NCBI RefSeq assembly: GCF_035046505.1
Contig: NC_089824.1
Span: 224,334,244-224,398,243, forward strand
Length of the DNA: 64,000 nt
Source of the DNA: Tiliqua scincoides
Lineage: Eukaryota; Chordata; Lepidosauria; Squamata; Scincidae
Reading direction: 5' to 3'
Numbering within the stretch: the stretch's first letter is position 1; each line of letters starts with the position of its first letter. The position numbers and the translations under genes were made by a program. Positions 1 through 11,075 of the stretch are shown here, one piece after another. A model generated the notes under the pieces. That model did not search any database. It had not been told where the DNA came from and saw only the letters and a program-made list of their open reading frames with translations.

Positions 1-328
1 ATGCTGCACCTTCCCAACCGCTTCCACTTTGCCGTTTGCCCCCCAAGTGTGCCTATGCACACCCACAAATGGGAAAGAATGTGGCTGGAAGGAATCTTCA
101 TACCCCCAAATTAAAAGATCACATTTTCTAATTTCCTCCAGTAATTGGTATGTCACATATCATGAGCTCATTTTCACTTAGGAACCCAATTTCAGCCTTT
201 TGTCTGGCCTGGAAGTCCCAAATTGCACATCATGCCCTCCAGGTCTTCTGTGCACCATGGAATGACTGTAAAGGTTTGGGGGACCTGTCCTTGAACTCCA
301 TTTCTAGGGAGAGAAAAAAATGACTAAG

Positions 329-1215
329 AACATAAGAACAGCCCCACTGGATCAGGCCAGAGGCCCATCTAGTCCAGCTTCCTGTATCTCACAGCGGCCC
401 ACCAAATGCCCCAGGGAGCACACCAGATAACAAGAGACCTCATCCTGGCGCCCTCCCTTGCATCTGGCATTCTGACATAGCCCTTTTCTAAAATCAGGAG
501 GTTGCACGTACACATCATGGCTTGTAACCCATAATGGATTTTTCCTCCAGAAACTAGTTCAATCCCCTTTTAAAGGCGCCCAGGCCAGACGCCATAACCA
601 CATCCTGTGGCAAGTAGTTCCACAGACCAACCACACGCTGAATAAAGAAATATCTTCTTTTGTCTGTTCTAAATCTCCCAACACTTAATTTTAGTGGATG
701 TCCCCTGGTTCTGGTGTTATGTGAGAGTGTAAAGAGCATCTCTCTATCCACTCTGTCCTTCCCGTGCATAATTTGGTATGTCTCAATCATGCCCCACCTC
801 AGGCACCTCTTTTCTAGGCTAAAGAGGCCCAAACGCCGTAGCCTTTCCTCATAAGGAAGGTGCCCCAGCCCCGTAATCATCTTAGTCGCTCTCTTTTGCA
901 CCTTTTCCATTTCCACTATGTCTTTTTTGAGATGTGGCGACCAGAACTGGACACAATACTCCAGGTGTGGCCTTACCATCGATTTGTACAACGGCATTAT
1001 AATACTAGCCGTTTTGTTCTCAATACCCTTCCTAATGATCCCAAGCATAGAATTGGCCTTCTTCACTGCCGCCGCACATTGGGTCGACACTTTCATCGAC
1101 CTGTCCACCACCACCCCAAGATCTCTCTCCTGATCTGTCACAGGCAGCTCAGAACCCATCAGCCTGTATGTAAAGTTTTGCAAATTGATGCACGCTGTTG
1201 AGGCCTCGTCCATCA
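329..1215 (-). mobile_element. CR1 LINE, 5'-truncated, reverse transcriptase C terminus and 3' tail
   Basis: On the minus strand it encodes [46 protein letters not shown] and LFSLEKR, the typical C-terminal end of CR1 reverse transcriptase. The conserved non-coding 3' part follows, ending in TTCTTATG-type repeats at 329-345. Its 5' end (1181-1215) is a 35-base non-CR1 piece shared with the copy at 33296-34186. Confidence 0.9.
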
Positions 1216-1425
1216 AACTGCCCCACCCACCTGGATCACAGCAGAAGAAAAGCAGCAAGTAGGGAGGCAGCACTGCAGCTGAGCTGAGCAGCTATGGCCA
1301 CCTCCCTTCCCCAGATGCCTCGCAATGCCCCTGGGGGCTCTTCCCTGCCTCCCAAGGGAGTCCCAATGCACAGATTGAATACTTCAGCCTTAAAGCCTTT
1401 CCTTCCTCCATGGAAGGAGATTTAG

Positions 1426-1607
1426 GGCAAATCCTATTCAACTTTCCAGCACCAAAGCAGCTGCAATGAAGCCCCAAAGTAAGGCAACAAAACTTGCTGC
1501 TTTGAGGAGCACCCCCCCCCGTGATTGTCGCTCCACTGCAGGATGCAGCGCACGCCCCACTGGCAGAGCTGCATCAGCCCCAGAAAGCAGGACAGGTTTG
1601 GGCCCGA
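1426..1607. mobile_element. MITE-like element, copy A
   Basis: About 180 bp with imperfect terminal inverted repeats of about 30 bp (GGGCAAATCCTATTC at the left; the right end reads back as GGGCCCAAACCTGTCC). It resembles copy B at 1677-1857 over its whole length. The superfamily is not recognised. Confidence 0.55.
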
Positions 1608-1676
1608 GACCAGACAAGAGAAATGATTTCTTAAACACAGAGGTGTTGTTTCTGGCATGAGAGGATTGCTACTTAA

Positions 1677-1857
1677 GAGCCCAGCCCTATCCCATTTTCT
1701 AGCACCAGTCCAGATGCAATGCACCCCAAGGTAAGCGGACAAACATTTCCATACCTTGAGGAGGCCTCAGAGACTGCTGCTCCACTGGAGAATGCAGTGC
1801 ATGCCCCATTGGCACAGCTGCACCAGCACTGGAAAATCGGATAGGATTGGGCCCTAA
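1677..1857. mobile_element. MITE-like element, copy B
   Basis: About 180 bp bounded by inverted ends of about 30 bp (GAGCCCAGCCCTATCC left; right end read back GGGCCCAATCCTATCC). The flanks read TTAA on the left and CTAA on the right, so a TTAA-type target is possible but not proven. Confidence 0.6.
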
Positions 1858-1914
1858 GTCTTACTGAACACACAGGGCTTAGTGCTGAGTAAAATAAATA
1901 ACACTGTTTTCAAA

Positions 1915-2105
1915 TCCCTCCGCTCAAATGTAAGAGCAGCCTGGCACTGCAGCGGCCTGCCTTGGGCAGTTGTGGGCTCCCCCTCGCTGAGGCCTTCAAG
2001 CGCAGGCTGAAGGACATCTGTCAGGGACGTTGCAGCAATTGCCTGCACTAAGCAAGGGGTTCCACTAGATGACCTCCATGGTCCCTTCCAACTCTACGCT
2101 TCTGA
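1915..2105 (+). mobile_element. Old CR1 3' end
   Basis: The GAGGCCTTCAAGCGCAGGCT region is followed by GGTTCCACTAGATGACCTCC and TTCCAACTCTACGCTTCTGA, the classic CR1 tail, here diverged. Confidence 0.75.
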
Positions 2106-4520
2106 CATACAAACATGGTCCTTGGAGCAATCTGAGGAGCAGGCCGCTCCTGGGAAGATGCCCAAAATCTGGTTTCAGAAGAAGAAGTCCAGTATGTGCT
2201 TGTTTTTAATTTCAACATTTTAATTAATTCCCAAATGCTACCACATTCAAGTTGAGGAAATAGGATTCCACTTCACGTACAGCACGGGGGTCTCAACCTC
2301 TGCAAATGGCCAGCCTGCTTGGCTGGAGCCAGGACTGGCTCACTGGAAGTAAAGGGCAGGATGGCCCCAAAGCCCGACCTCGAGGTTTCAGAAACCTGGC
2401 CTTGTATGGCGGTGAAAGCTCTGCAAGATGCAGCAGAGGCCTTCTCCGGGATGCAGCTTGAGCCCTCCCAAAGCAGACTGCACAACAGGCCTACTTCTTC
2501 TTTGAGGCAACAGCTACAGACACTCAGCAGAGCAAGTCCTGCCACGTACAGAAGCCCACAGGCGGAGAGCAGGGGTGTCCCAGAAGTGTCCTCTAGCTGG
2601 GCAGACTACAGGCAGGTGTTCAGCCAGGCAAACTGTGTGGACCAAAAGGGTCCAGGGATCTGAATGCTCCCCGCAACCCCTCCTTCCGCTCTTCCCATGG
2701 CACCCCCCCCCCCCGTGCCAGCTGCCATGGGAAATGCTGGCATTGGACCACGTAGCCCTGTGATCACAGCCAGCAGCCTGACTCCTGGAGATGTGGGGGT
2801 GGTGGTGGAGTGCACTTCAGCCAGGAATGAGCGGAGGACACTGGCAGGCCTGGGGGGTTCTAGGATGCTACCAGGACGGGGCAACTTGAAAGCAGGCAGT
2901 TGGAGAGGCGGCCTACACTTAGACTAAGATTCCAGAAGTGCTGCCCAACGAGAGACCCACCAGGGCCCAAATCTGCACTGAAGAAATCATAACCTTCTTT
3001 CTGCCACCAGCCAGGCCGCTCTGCAGGACATGTCTTCAGGAGGACTGTCCCCAGCAGGATTTCCAAGGGCAGGACCCATACTGCAGCCACAGCTTCTAAC
3101 TGCCACTGGCTGCAGCTGAGCCTGTTTGCAGCATGCCAGGCAAAGGGAGCCAGCCTGGGACCGAGGGGATGATAACACGGCAGGGCGGCGGGTGACCCTG
3201 GATGCAGCCGTGTTTCCTGCCACCGTCAACTTGCAGCTACGCAGGTGCCAGGGGGAAGATGGTGGGAGAGCCACGCTAGAACCGCCCCGTCAGGAGCAGG
3301 AAGTCAGCAGACAGGTGCTTTTCCAGCCAAGAGATTCCTGCTCACCCCGGACCCCTCCGCTGCTTCCCCTCTCCTCTCCGCCCCTTCCAGCAAAGGCAGG
3401 TGGCGGGTGAGGCTTTCACCCCAGCCTCAGCATGTGCTATCTGGGAATCTGCGCTCAAGCAGCTCCCCGCGCAGTCAGAGTGCCAGGCCTGGAGGCAGCA
3501 GTGGCTTGCAGGTAGGAAGGATGCTGCCCCGCTGCAGCTGTATGGGGTGAGAAAAGGGCTAGAAGGGGGCCAGGCGCACTGCAAATTCTGAACTCAAGAA
3601 GGGCTGGCAGGATGAGGTAGAACAGCCCTGAGTTGCTGGAGAGAACTGCGCAGTTGGGGGCAGGGAGCGCTTGAAGTTTTTCAAGGTTTCCATGCGTTTA
3701 GAAAACCACACACCCTTTAACAAACACCCAAACCCTCCTCAAGTAGAAAACTAGCACCACAGCTGGGCTGTGCCAGAACATTCTCCCCTTGATATGCTAG
3801 TTTTCTTCTTGCAGGGAGTGTTTTCAAAGCATGAGGAGATGTCAAATGGCATCCCATCTACTGCCTGAAGAGGTATGGCCTGCTAATCTGGGGAAATCTG
3901 CTGGGGGCTGCTAATCTGGAGGACACTATTTTTGTGATACTAAAGTTCAGAAGAGGAAGCTGTAAATGAAGGTGAAATCAAAGGTTCCTTTGGGCTGCAT
4001 GGGGATATTTTATATATACACTGCATAAGTCCTGTTATGTTCCTGAACAGTAATAAATAGGATTGCACTGTTGGAGTAATTCAGAGTGATGCTGAGCCAC
4101 CATACATTTGTACATACGTATATACAAATTTCAATAAAAGAAACAACTATCATTATTGAATCATTACTGAAAATAATTTGGTTATGGAGGGTGCCAACAT
4201 TTTACGGGTCCGGGTGCTAAATAGCCTTCGTACACGATTGCCAAGGGGAACACAAACCAAGTGACCGTGGGGGGGGATCTAGGATGCATGATGGCAGAAA
4301 AGCATCACCTGTGGCATTTTCTATCTGTGGCAGATACTTCTGGTATGAAGTGAAAGGGACCGAAGAGCCCTCCAGGCCAGGTTCCCAAACTCCTCCCAGT
4401 TCCAGAATGGCAATATGGCCTCTAGAAACTGTAAACCACCATGCAGGAACAGACTGCAACTCGGTGGCCCAAGCACAAGAGGGTAACATGAAGAAACATG
4501 AAGAACCTGTGAGATGCAGG
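2106..4520. other. Intergenic or SLC12A5-intron DNA without recognised genes
   Basis: No exon with convincing homology and splice sites was seen. Two plus-strand AATAAA motifs occur near 4052 and 4135 in an AT-rich stretch, without a recognisable gene upstream. If SLC12A5 exon 1a is right, this is intron 1 of that gene. Confidence 0.5.
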
Positions 4521-4529
4521 AAGCTAATA

Positions 4530-5218
4530 ACAAAACAACATAAGAAAAGCCCGGCTGGATCAGGCCAAAAGCCCATCTAGTTCAGCTTCCTGTATCTCAC
4601 AGTGGCCCACAAGATGCTTCATGGAGCGCACAAGACATGACCTGCATCCTGGTGCCCTCCCCTGCATGTGGCAATCTGAGGTAACCCTCAGGGTGTTCCA
4701 GGGAGCACACAAGACAACCAGAGACCTGCATCCTGGTGCCCTCCCTTGCATCGGGCATTCATACATAGTCCATTTCTAAAATCAGGAGGTTGCACAGACC
4801 CATCAGGGCTTGTAACCTGTGATGGACTTTTCCTCCAGAATTTTGTCCAATCCCCTTTTAAAGGTATCCAGACAGATGCCATCACTACATTATGTGGCAA
4901 GGAGTTCCACAGACTAACCACTTATTAGGTAAAGAAGTATTGTATTTGTCCTGACTCTCCCAACACTCAATTTTAGTGGATTTCCTGTGGTTCTGGTGTT
5001 ACATGAGAGGGAAAAGAGCGTCTATCTACACTATCCAGCCCCTGCATAATTTTGTATGTCTCAATCATGTTGTGTGTGTCCTCCCAGCAACGTTTTTCTA
5101 GACTAAAGTGTTTTCCAAACACTGCAGCCTTTCCTCGTAAGGGAGGTGCCCCAGCCCAGTAATCATCTTGGTCATAGAACCTTTTCTATTTCTACTATAT
5201 CCTTTTTGAGGTGTGGCA
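4530..5218 (-). mobile_element. CR1 3' end with duplicated tail segment
   Basis: Minus-strand CR1 tail. The TGCATCCTGGTGCCCTCCC segment occurs twice (about 4645 and 4727), so part of the 3' tail is duplicated. The coding end (LEEKS, DVVMASVW-type) follows to 5218, where a different repeat interrupts it. Confidence 0.8.
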
Positions 5219-5650
5219 ACCCCAAGGGTTCCATTCTTAGAACTCAGGTGGATGGTAAAAATTGCATTAAGGCAAATCCATTTAATAAACAATGTCCCTT
5301 TACTAGGTGATTTAAAAACAGCCTTGCTGACCTTTGTAATGTAAGACAGAGTCATTAGGTAGACAATTCATCAATCAGTCTCTCTCCAGGCACTTAGAAA
5401 GGCTTCACTCAGCTACCCCTTCCTTTCAACCAGAGCAAAGTGATTATCTTTTGTTCATGGGCTCAGGGGGAAGGGAGGGGTCGCTTGCCTTGAGGCTGTT
5501 TTCAGTGCTTGGTGAGAAAATGATTGATGGATTGTCAGCCCTCTCTCACAAACCTCTCCCATTAAGGAGGCTATTGTTAAACAACTTTTTACCTTTAAAG
5601 GGCCCTAACCGTGGGCGGGGAAAAATCCATGATAATTAGGTTATACCTGT
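5219..5650. mobile_element. Pogo/Tigger-like non-autonomous DNA element, copy 1
   Basis: It interrupts a CR1. Its right end (AGGTTATACCTGTA) and the stretch GTCCCTTTAC followed by TTTAAAAACAGC resemble the element at 31337-32553. Its left terminus appears incomplete. Assignment rests on similarity between the two copies and the general look of the ends. Confidence 0.45.
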
Positions 5651-6830
5651 ACTCCAGGTGTGGCCTTACCATCAGTTTATACAATGGCATTATAATATTA
5701 GCCATTTTATTCTCAATACCTCCTCTAATGATCCCAAGGACAGAATTAGCCTTCCTCGCTGCTGCCACACATTGAGTCAACACTTCATCGAACTGTGCAC
5801 CAGCACCCCAAGATCTCTCTCCTGATCTGTCACAGACAGCTCAGAACCCATCAGCCTATATCTAAAGTTTTGATTTTTTGCCCCAGTGTGCAGGACTTTA
5901 CACTTACTGACATTGAAACGCATCTGCCATTTTGCTGCCAATTCTGCCAGTTTGGAGAGATCCTTCTGGAGCTCCTCACAATCACTTCTGGTCTTTACCA
6001 CTCGGAAAAGTTTGGTGTCATCTGCAAACTTAGCCAACCGCTTCTCTGGCGGGTCTCCTGCTTCTAACATATTTGAAGAAACCTTTATTATTCCCCTTAA
6101 TGTTGCTGGCCATGCGTTCCTCATAGTCTCTCTTGGCCTCCCTATCACCTTCTTACATTTCTTTTGCCACAGTTTATGTTCCTTTTTATTCTCCTCATTA
6201 GGGCAAGACTTCCATTTACGGAAGGAAGCTTCCTTGCCCTTTACAGCCTCTCTAACTTGGCTGGTTAGCCAGGCGGGCACCCTTCTTCCTTTGCGGTATA
6301 CACTTCCACTTGGCCTCTATTGCTGTTGTATTAAGCAGCCTCCATGCACTCTGGAGAGATTGGACTCTTTTTACCTTCCTTTTCAACCTCCTTCTAACCA
6401 GCCTCCTCATCTGAGGGAAGTCACCCTTTGGAAGTCAAGGGTTTTTGTGTCAGAGTCGTTTGGCACTCTTCCCCCGACATGCATGGTGCAACTAATTGCA
6501 GCATGGTCACTGTTCCCCAATGGTTCAGTGACGTTTACCTCTCTAACCAGGTCCTGAGTGCCACACAATTTTAAATCCAGTCCTCTGGTGGGCTCCATGA
6601 CTACTTGCTCTAAAGCACATTCATTTAGCATGTCAAGAAAACCGGTCTCTCTTTTGTGACCAGAACACAAATTGACCCAGTCCATGTGAAGATAACTGAA
6701 GAGCCCCATGATTACAAGCCTGTCCCACCTCCCTGACCTGTTTCAACATCTCAAGGCCCCCTTCCAGTTTCTGCTCTGGAGGTCCATATACGCCCCCAGT
6801 ATTACATCGCTCCTCAGACCTGGTAATTGA
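5651..6830 (-). mobile_element. CR1 LINE, internal part with deletion
   Basis: The minus strand encodes RT residues ([29 protein letters not shown]), then jumps directly to the region upstream of RT (REAVKGKEASFRKW, PATLRGIIKVSSN) and further to the endonuclease end (NSDHAAIS). About 600-800 bases between RT motifs and the linker are missing. It ends next to the SLC12A5 CpG island. Confidence 0.85.
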
Positions 6831-6879
6831 ACCCAAAGAGATTCAATGGGTGGGGGGCTACAGGGGCCTCTGGCAGGAC

Positions 6880-8276
6880 CCTGCAGGGCTCCTCTGGTGT
6901 TCTTAAGCGACCCACAGAAGCCCCCCCCACCATCCCGCCAGAGGAGCGCCCACCTCCCGGGCCCGCTGCCTCTGCCCCCCCCCCCGCTCGCAACCACTGC
7001 CGCGGAGGGAGGCTGATCCCTGGCAAGAGCCCACCGGGCTGCTCCGCGCCGCTGCTGCGGAGAGCGAAGAGCGCCCTGGGCCCCTCCCGGCCCGGAGCCC
7101 CGCCTGCTCCGCCCCCGACGCGGCCCCAGTCCCCGAACGCGGCTCTGCCGGGGCTGCAGCACCCGCTGGAAGCAGCCCGAGCGCGCCGGCCCCTGAAGCC
7201 CGGCTGCCAGCCAGGTCCGCGGCCGGGAGGCTCCGCGTGGAGTCGCCGGGCACGGAGCCCGCCGCCGCCGGCCGCTGGGCTCCACGTGGCCCCCAGGCGG
7301 CTGCCCCGCCCCCGACTCCCCCGCGCCTCGCAGCCCCCCGACGGCCGCGCCCCGGAGCACTCAGCGCCAGGCAGGCGCCGCGAGGGCTGCACGCCGGCCC
7401 CGCAGGGTTGGCCTGGAGCGCTGCCTGGCCTGGCCGGGCCGCCGAGCACGTGCAGAGCCTCGGCCCGTGCTGCTCGGCGCCGCCCTCCCTGCCAGGTGGG
7501 CTCCCGCAGCCCTCTGCTGGGCGGCGGGCGGGCTCCGGCCGGGTCGGGGCTGGCAGGGCGGCAGGCGCAGGTGGCGGCGGCGCTGCTCGGCACGCGGGAG
7601 CGCGGGAAGGGCCCGCGGGGGGGGCGGCGCGAGCGGCGGCCTCACCTGGCGCTCCCGGTGGCGTCTGCGCGGGGGCCCCTCCTGCGGCGGCTGCTGGACC
7701 CGGGCGCGGCTCCTCGCCGGCGGTGACGGTGAAGCGGCAGCTCATGCCTCCGCGCTGCTCTCCGCTCCCGAGCGGGCGGGGGTCTGGCGGGGCTACCGGG
7801 GCGCCGTGCCCGCGGCTGGGGCCGGCGGGGGCCTGGAGGAGCGGCAGCCTGCCCCGCGCGGTCCTAGCGCCTCCCGAGCCCGACGACGCTGTGCCGCCAG
7901 CCAGCCAGCCAGCCAGCGGAGGAGGGAGGGCGGGGGCGGCGCCGATCACCCGCGGAACTCGCTGCTGCGGGGGGCGCCGCGGAGAAGGGGCAGGTCCTGG
8001 CCGGCTGATGTTCTTCGGACGGGCGGGGACAGCCCTGCGAGGAAGGACGCGACGTCCCCTCGAGGTCTGCAGGGGCGGACGGGCGCCTCTCCTCCGCCCC
8101 AGGCAGTGCGCTCTCAGGCTGCCCGCGGCCCGGACCCGCTCAGCTGCGAAGCCGCCTCCCCGGACCTGGGGCCGACCCGCCAGGCTGCCGTGGAGGGAAG
8201 GGCGTTAGCCGCCCGGGCTGCCGAGGCTCCGCTCTGGGGTCCCCTGCCTGGGGAAGGAGCCGTGCCCCCGGGCAGA
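6880..8276. promoter_or_regulatory. CpG island around SLC12A5 exon 1a
   Basis: About 1.4 kb is very rich in CpG and GC boxes, unlike the flanks. It covers exon 1a, and the presumed promoter is on its right side (7746-8276), since the gene reads leftward. A short GCCA repeat lies at about 7900-7920. The island ends abruptly at 8277, where a minus-strand CR1 tail begins; on the left it meets the end of another CR1 at about 6830. Long open frames on both strands here reflect GC content and are not called as genes. No clear REST/RE1 site was found by eye. Confidence 0.75.
7646..7745 (-). CDS. SLC12A5: SLC12A5 (KCC2) alternative first coding exon 1a, partial gene
   Basis: The ATG is at 7745-7743 and the exon ends with a GTGAGG donor just below 7646, giving 33 codons plus one base (phase 1). 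The peptide begins MSCRFTVTAG. Mammalian KCC2a, the neuronal K-Cl cotransporter isoform made from exon 1a, begins MSRRFTVTS and its exon also ends after one base of a glycine codon. The RFTV tetrapeptide fits the [RK]Fx[VI] docking motif for SPAK/OSR1 kinases known for KCC2a. After it the peptide is Pro/Ala/Gly-rich and unlike the mammalian sequence. Support comes from position: it lies in a CpG island, on the same strand as MMP9 and downstream of it, as SLC12A5 does in mammals. The exon 1b start (MLNNLTDC) and the shared exon 2 were not seen; they are probably left of the window. A chance ORF in GC-rich DNA is the alternative, but start motif, donor phase and synteny agree. Confidence 0.72.
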
Positions 8277-9481
8277 CATGAGAACAGCCCCACTGGATCA
8301 GGCCAAAGGCCCATCTAGTCCAGCTTCTGCCCACCAAATGCCCCAGGAAGCACACAAGACAGCAAGTGAGCATCTGGCCTTCTGACATAGCCCATTTCTA
8401 AAATCAGGAGGTTGCGCATACACATCATGGCTTGTACCCCGTAATGGATTTTTCCTCCAGAAACTTGTCCAATCCCCTTTTAAAGGCGTCTAGGCTAGAC
8501 GCCAGCACCACATCCTGTGGCAAGGAGTTCAACAGACCGACCACATGCTGAGTAAAGAAATATTTTCTTTTGTCTGTCTTAACCCGCCCAACACTCAATT
8601 TTAGTGGATGTCCCCTGGTTCTGGTGTTATGTGAGAGTGTAAAGAGCATCTCCCTATCCACTCTGTCCATCCCCTGCATAATTTTGCATGTCTAAATCAT
8701 GTCCCCCCCAGGCGTCTCTTTTCTAGGCTGAAGAGGCCCAAACGCCGTAGCCTTTCCTCATAAGGAAGGTGCCCCAGCCCCGTAATCATCTTAGTCGCTC
8801 TCTTTTGCACCTTTTCCATTTCCACTATGTCTTTTTTGAGATGCGGCGACCAGAACTGGACACAATACTCCAGGTGTGGCCTTACCATAGATTTGTACAA
8901 CGGCATTATAATACTAGCCGTTTTGTTCTCAATACCCTTCCTAATGATCCCAAGCATAGAATTGGCCTTCTTCACTGCCACCGCACATTGGGTCGACACT
9001 TTCATCGACCTGTCCACCTCCACCCCAAGATCTCTCTCCTGATCTGTCACAGACAGCTCAGAACCCATCAGCCTATATCTAAAGTTTTGATTTTTTGCCC
9101 CAATGTGCATGACTTTACACTTACTGACATTGAAGCGCATCTGCCATTTTGCTGCCCATTCTGCCAGTCTGGAGAGATCCTTCTGGAGCTCCTCACAATC
9201 ACTTCTGGTCTTCACCACTCGGAAAAGTTTGGTGTCGTCTGCAAACTTAGCCACCTCACTGCTCAACCCTGTCTCCAGGTCATTTATGAAGAGGTTGAAA
9301 AGCACCGGTCCCAGGACAGATCCTTGGGGCACACCGCTTTTCACCTCTCTCCATTGTGAAAATTGCCCATTGATACCCACTCTCTGCTTCCTGGCCTCCA
9401 ACCAGTTCTCAATCCAGGAGAGGACCTGTCCTCTAATTCCCTGACTGTGGAGTTTTCTCAGCAGCCTTTGGTGAGGGACCT
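8277..9481 (-). mobile_element. CR1 LINE, 5'-truncated, long intact RT reading frame
   Basis: From 9478 to 8697 the minus strand is open and encodes [52 protein letters not shown] and [18 protein letters not shown]. The 3' end is at 8277. It appears young. The break at 9481 carries a short local repeat (CCTTTGGTGAG twice). Confidence 0.92.
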
Positions 9482-10169
9482 TTGGTGAGACGCTTGAGCA
9501 GAGCCAGGGACTCTCCGAGGAGGGTGGTGTCGTCGGGCGACCCCTGGTCAAGGCAGGTGCTGCCCCTGGGGCTGGGCAGGAGCCTGCTGCGACCCTGCGC
9601 CTGGATGGGGCCACCAGGAAGCTGAGGCCAGGTCTGTCCAGCAGGACCGGCCTGCAGGGAACGGTGCTGCTCCCATTCCCCCCCCCCCCGCTGAGCAGAA
9701 CCTTCAGCCAGGTCCACCTGGTTCCTTCTGCAGCGCAGCCCTGTGGCGTTTGCCCAGCAGACCCGCCCTGCATGCCAGCAGAGTGTGTGCAAGATGGGGG
9801 CAAGCCTGGGCAGAACAAGGAGAAGGCTGCCATGGGCACATCCCAGGCACCCCGTGACAGACGTGCCCCAGCACCAGAAACGCTACGCCAAGGGTGGAGG
9901 GGGAAATGGAGACAAGGGGGCACCGGAATATCCCAGTTCCGGTCGCACCCTACGCCCCACACACAGCCCAGTGGCTGAGCATTGTGAGGCACAAGGCTAC
10001 TGGCAGCAAGTCCCAGCAGCACAGCAGACCCAGGACAGAAGCCCCTGCCGAGGAGGCCAGACCTCAAGCGCCGGGCATGTGGCAGGCAGGGAGCGGCACC
10101 TCTCCAGTCCTGCAGTCTGTGCTGAGGGGAGTGGTGAGCAAAGGGGGTCTTTTGCACAAACAGTTTCAT

Positions 10170-10340
10170 GTCATAGGAACAGAAGAGCCCCACTGGATCA
10201 GGCCCAGGACAAGCCGCGGTGATCCACCAGGCGTCTCGCTGGCACTCAAGACCACCAGGTGCCAATATCTTGTGGCCACAACTTGGCGCCTGGCATTCAG
10301 AGATGGGCAACCTCTACAATCAGGAGGCTGAATGTGGTCA
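10170..10340 (-). mobile_element. Degraded CR1 tail
   Basis: Matches to CATAGGAACAGAAGAGCCCC and CACTGGATCAGGCCCAG at the left, and ATCAGGAGGCTGAATG and GTGGCTTGT at the right, show an old minus-strand CR1 3' end. Confidence 0.6.
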
Positions 10341-10716
10341 TAGTGGCTTGTGCTGAACTCTCAGGTGATGGGCAACAGCAGCTGCTGCAGCAGGGACCTG
10401 GGCAGGGCGAGGGGGGAATCCTCACCTGCCAGCCCTGATGGACATCGGCAGCACCCCCAGCAAGCAGGCTGGCTTTTTCACTGCAGCCACCGCCTTGGAT
10501 GGGCGGAAGCTGGCCTTGTCTAGCTGCCGGCCTGTGTCGCTCTGGAGTGGGCAGCCGGCAAGCCCTCTTGCTCCGCCTCACCTGCTTCCCAGAACTGTCA
10601 GGGGACTGTGCAGCATTGCCCAGGGTTGCTGCCCCAACCTCCTGCCAGGAAGGATGTGCACGTGAGCAGTGGTGATGGTCTCCTGGCAAAGGGTGTCTTG
10701 CCGTGCAGCCTCTCTG

Positions 10717-11075
10717 GCTGGCAGAGGCTTCTTTACTCAGCGTGTGGTCAGTCTGTGGAACTCCTTGCCACAGGCTGTGGTGACAGCATCTGGCCTGGAT
10801 GCCTTTAAAAGGGGATTGGACCAGTTTCTGGAGGAAAAATCCATTATGGGGTACAAGCCATGATGTGTATGCGCAGCCTCCTGATTTTAGAAATGGGCTA
10901 TGTCAGAATGCCAGATGCAAGGGAGGGCACCAGGATGAGGTCTCTTGTTATCTGGTGTGCTCCCTGGGGCATTTGGTGGGCCGCTGTGAGATACAGGAAG
11001 CTGGGCTAGATGGGCCTCTGGCCTGATCCAGTGGGGCTGTTCTTATGTTCTTAACTACAATTCCCAGGAAGCCTT
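10717..11075 (+). mobile_element. CR1 LINE 3' end, plus strand
   Basis: It encodes the C-terminal FFTQRVVSLWNSLPQAVV and [13 protein letters not shown] followed by the 3' non-coding region to GTTCTTATGTTCTT. Its tail is the first unit of the tandem array listed next. Confidence 0.88.

Noticed and set aside
1-7645. SLC12A5 exon 1b (MLNNLTDC) and exon 2
   Set aside because: No matching codons on the minus strand were found by eye; they probably lie outside the window.
6827-8318. Several overlapping 250-350 codon frames in the left CpG island
   Set aside because: Composition effect. Only the short exon 1a frame has a matching protein start, splice donor and synteny.
8697-10310. A 537-codon minus-strand frame as a host gene
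   Set aside because: The part below 9480 is CR1 reverse transcriptase. The part above it has no homology and is unrelated read-through frame.
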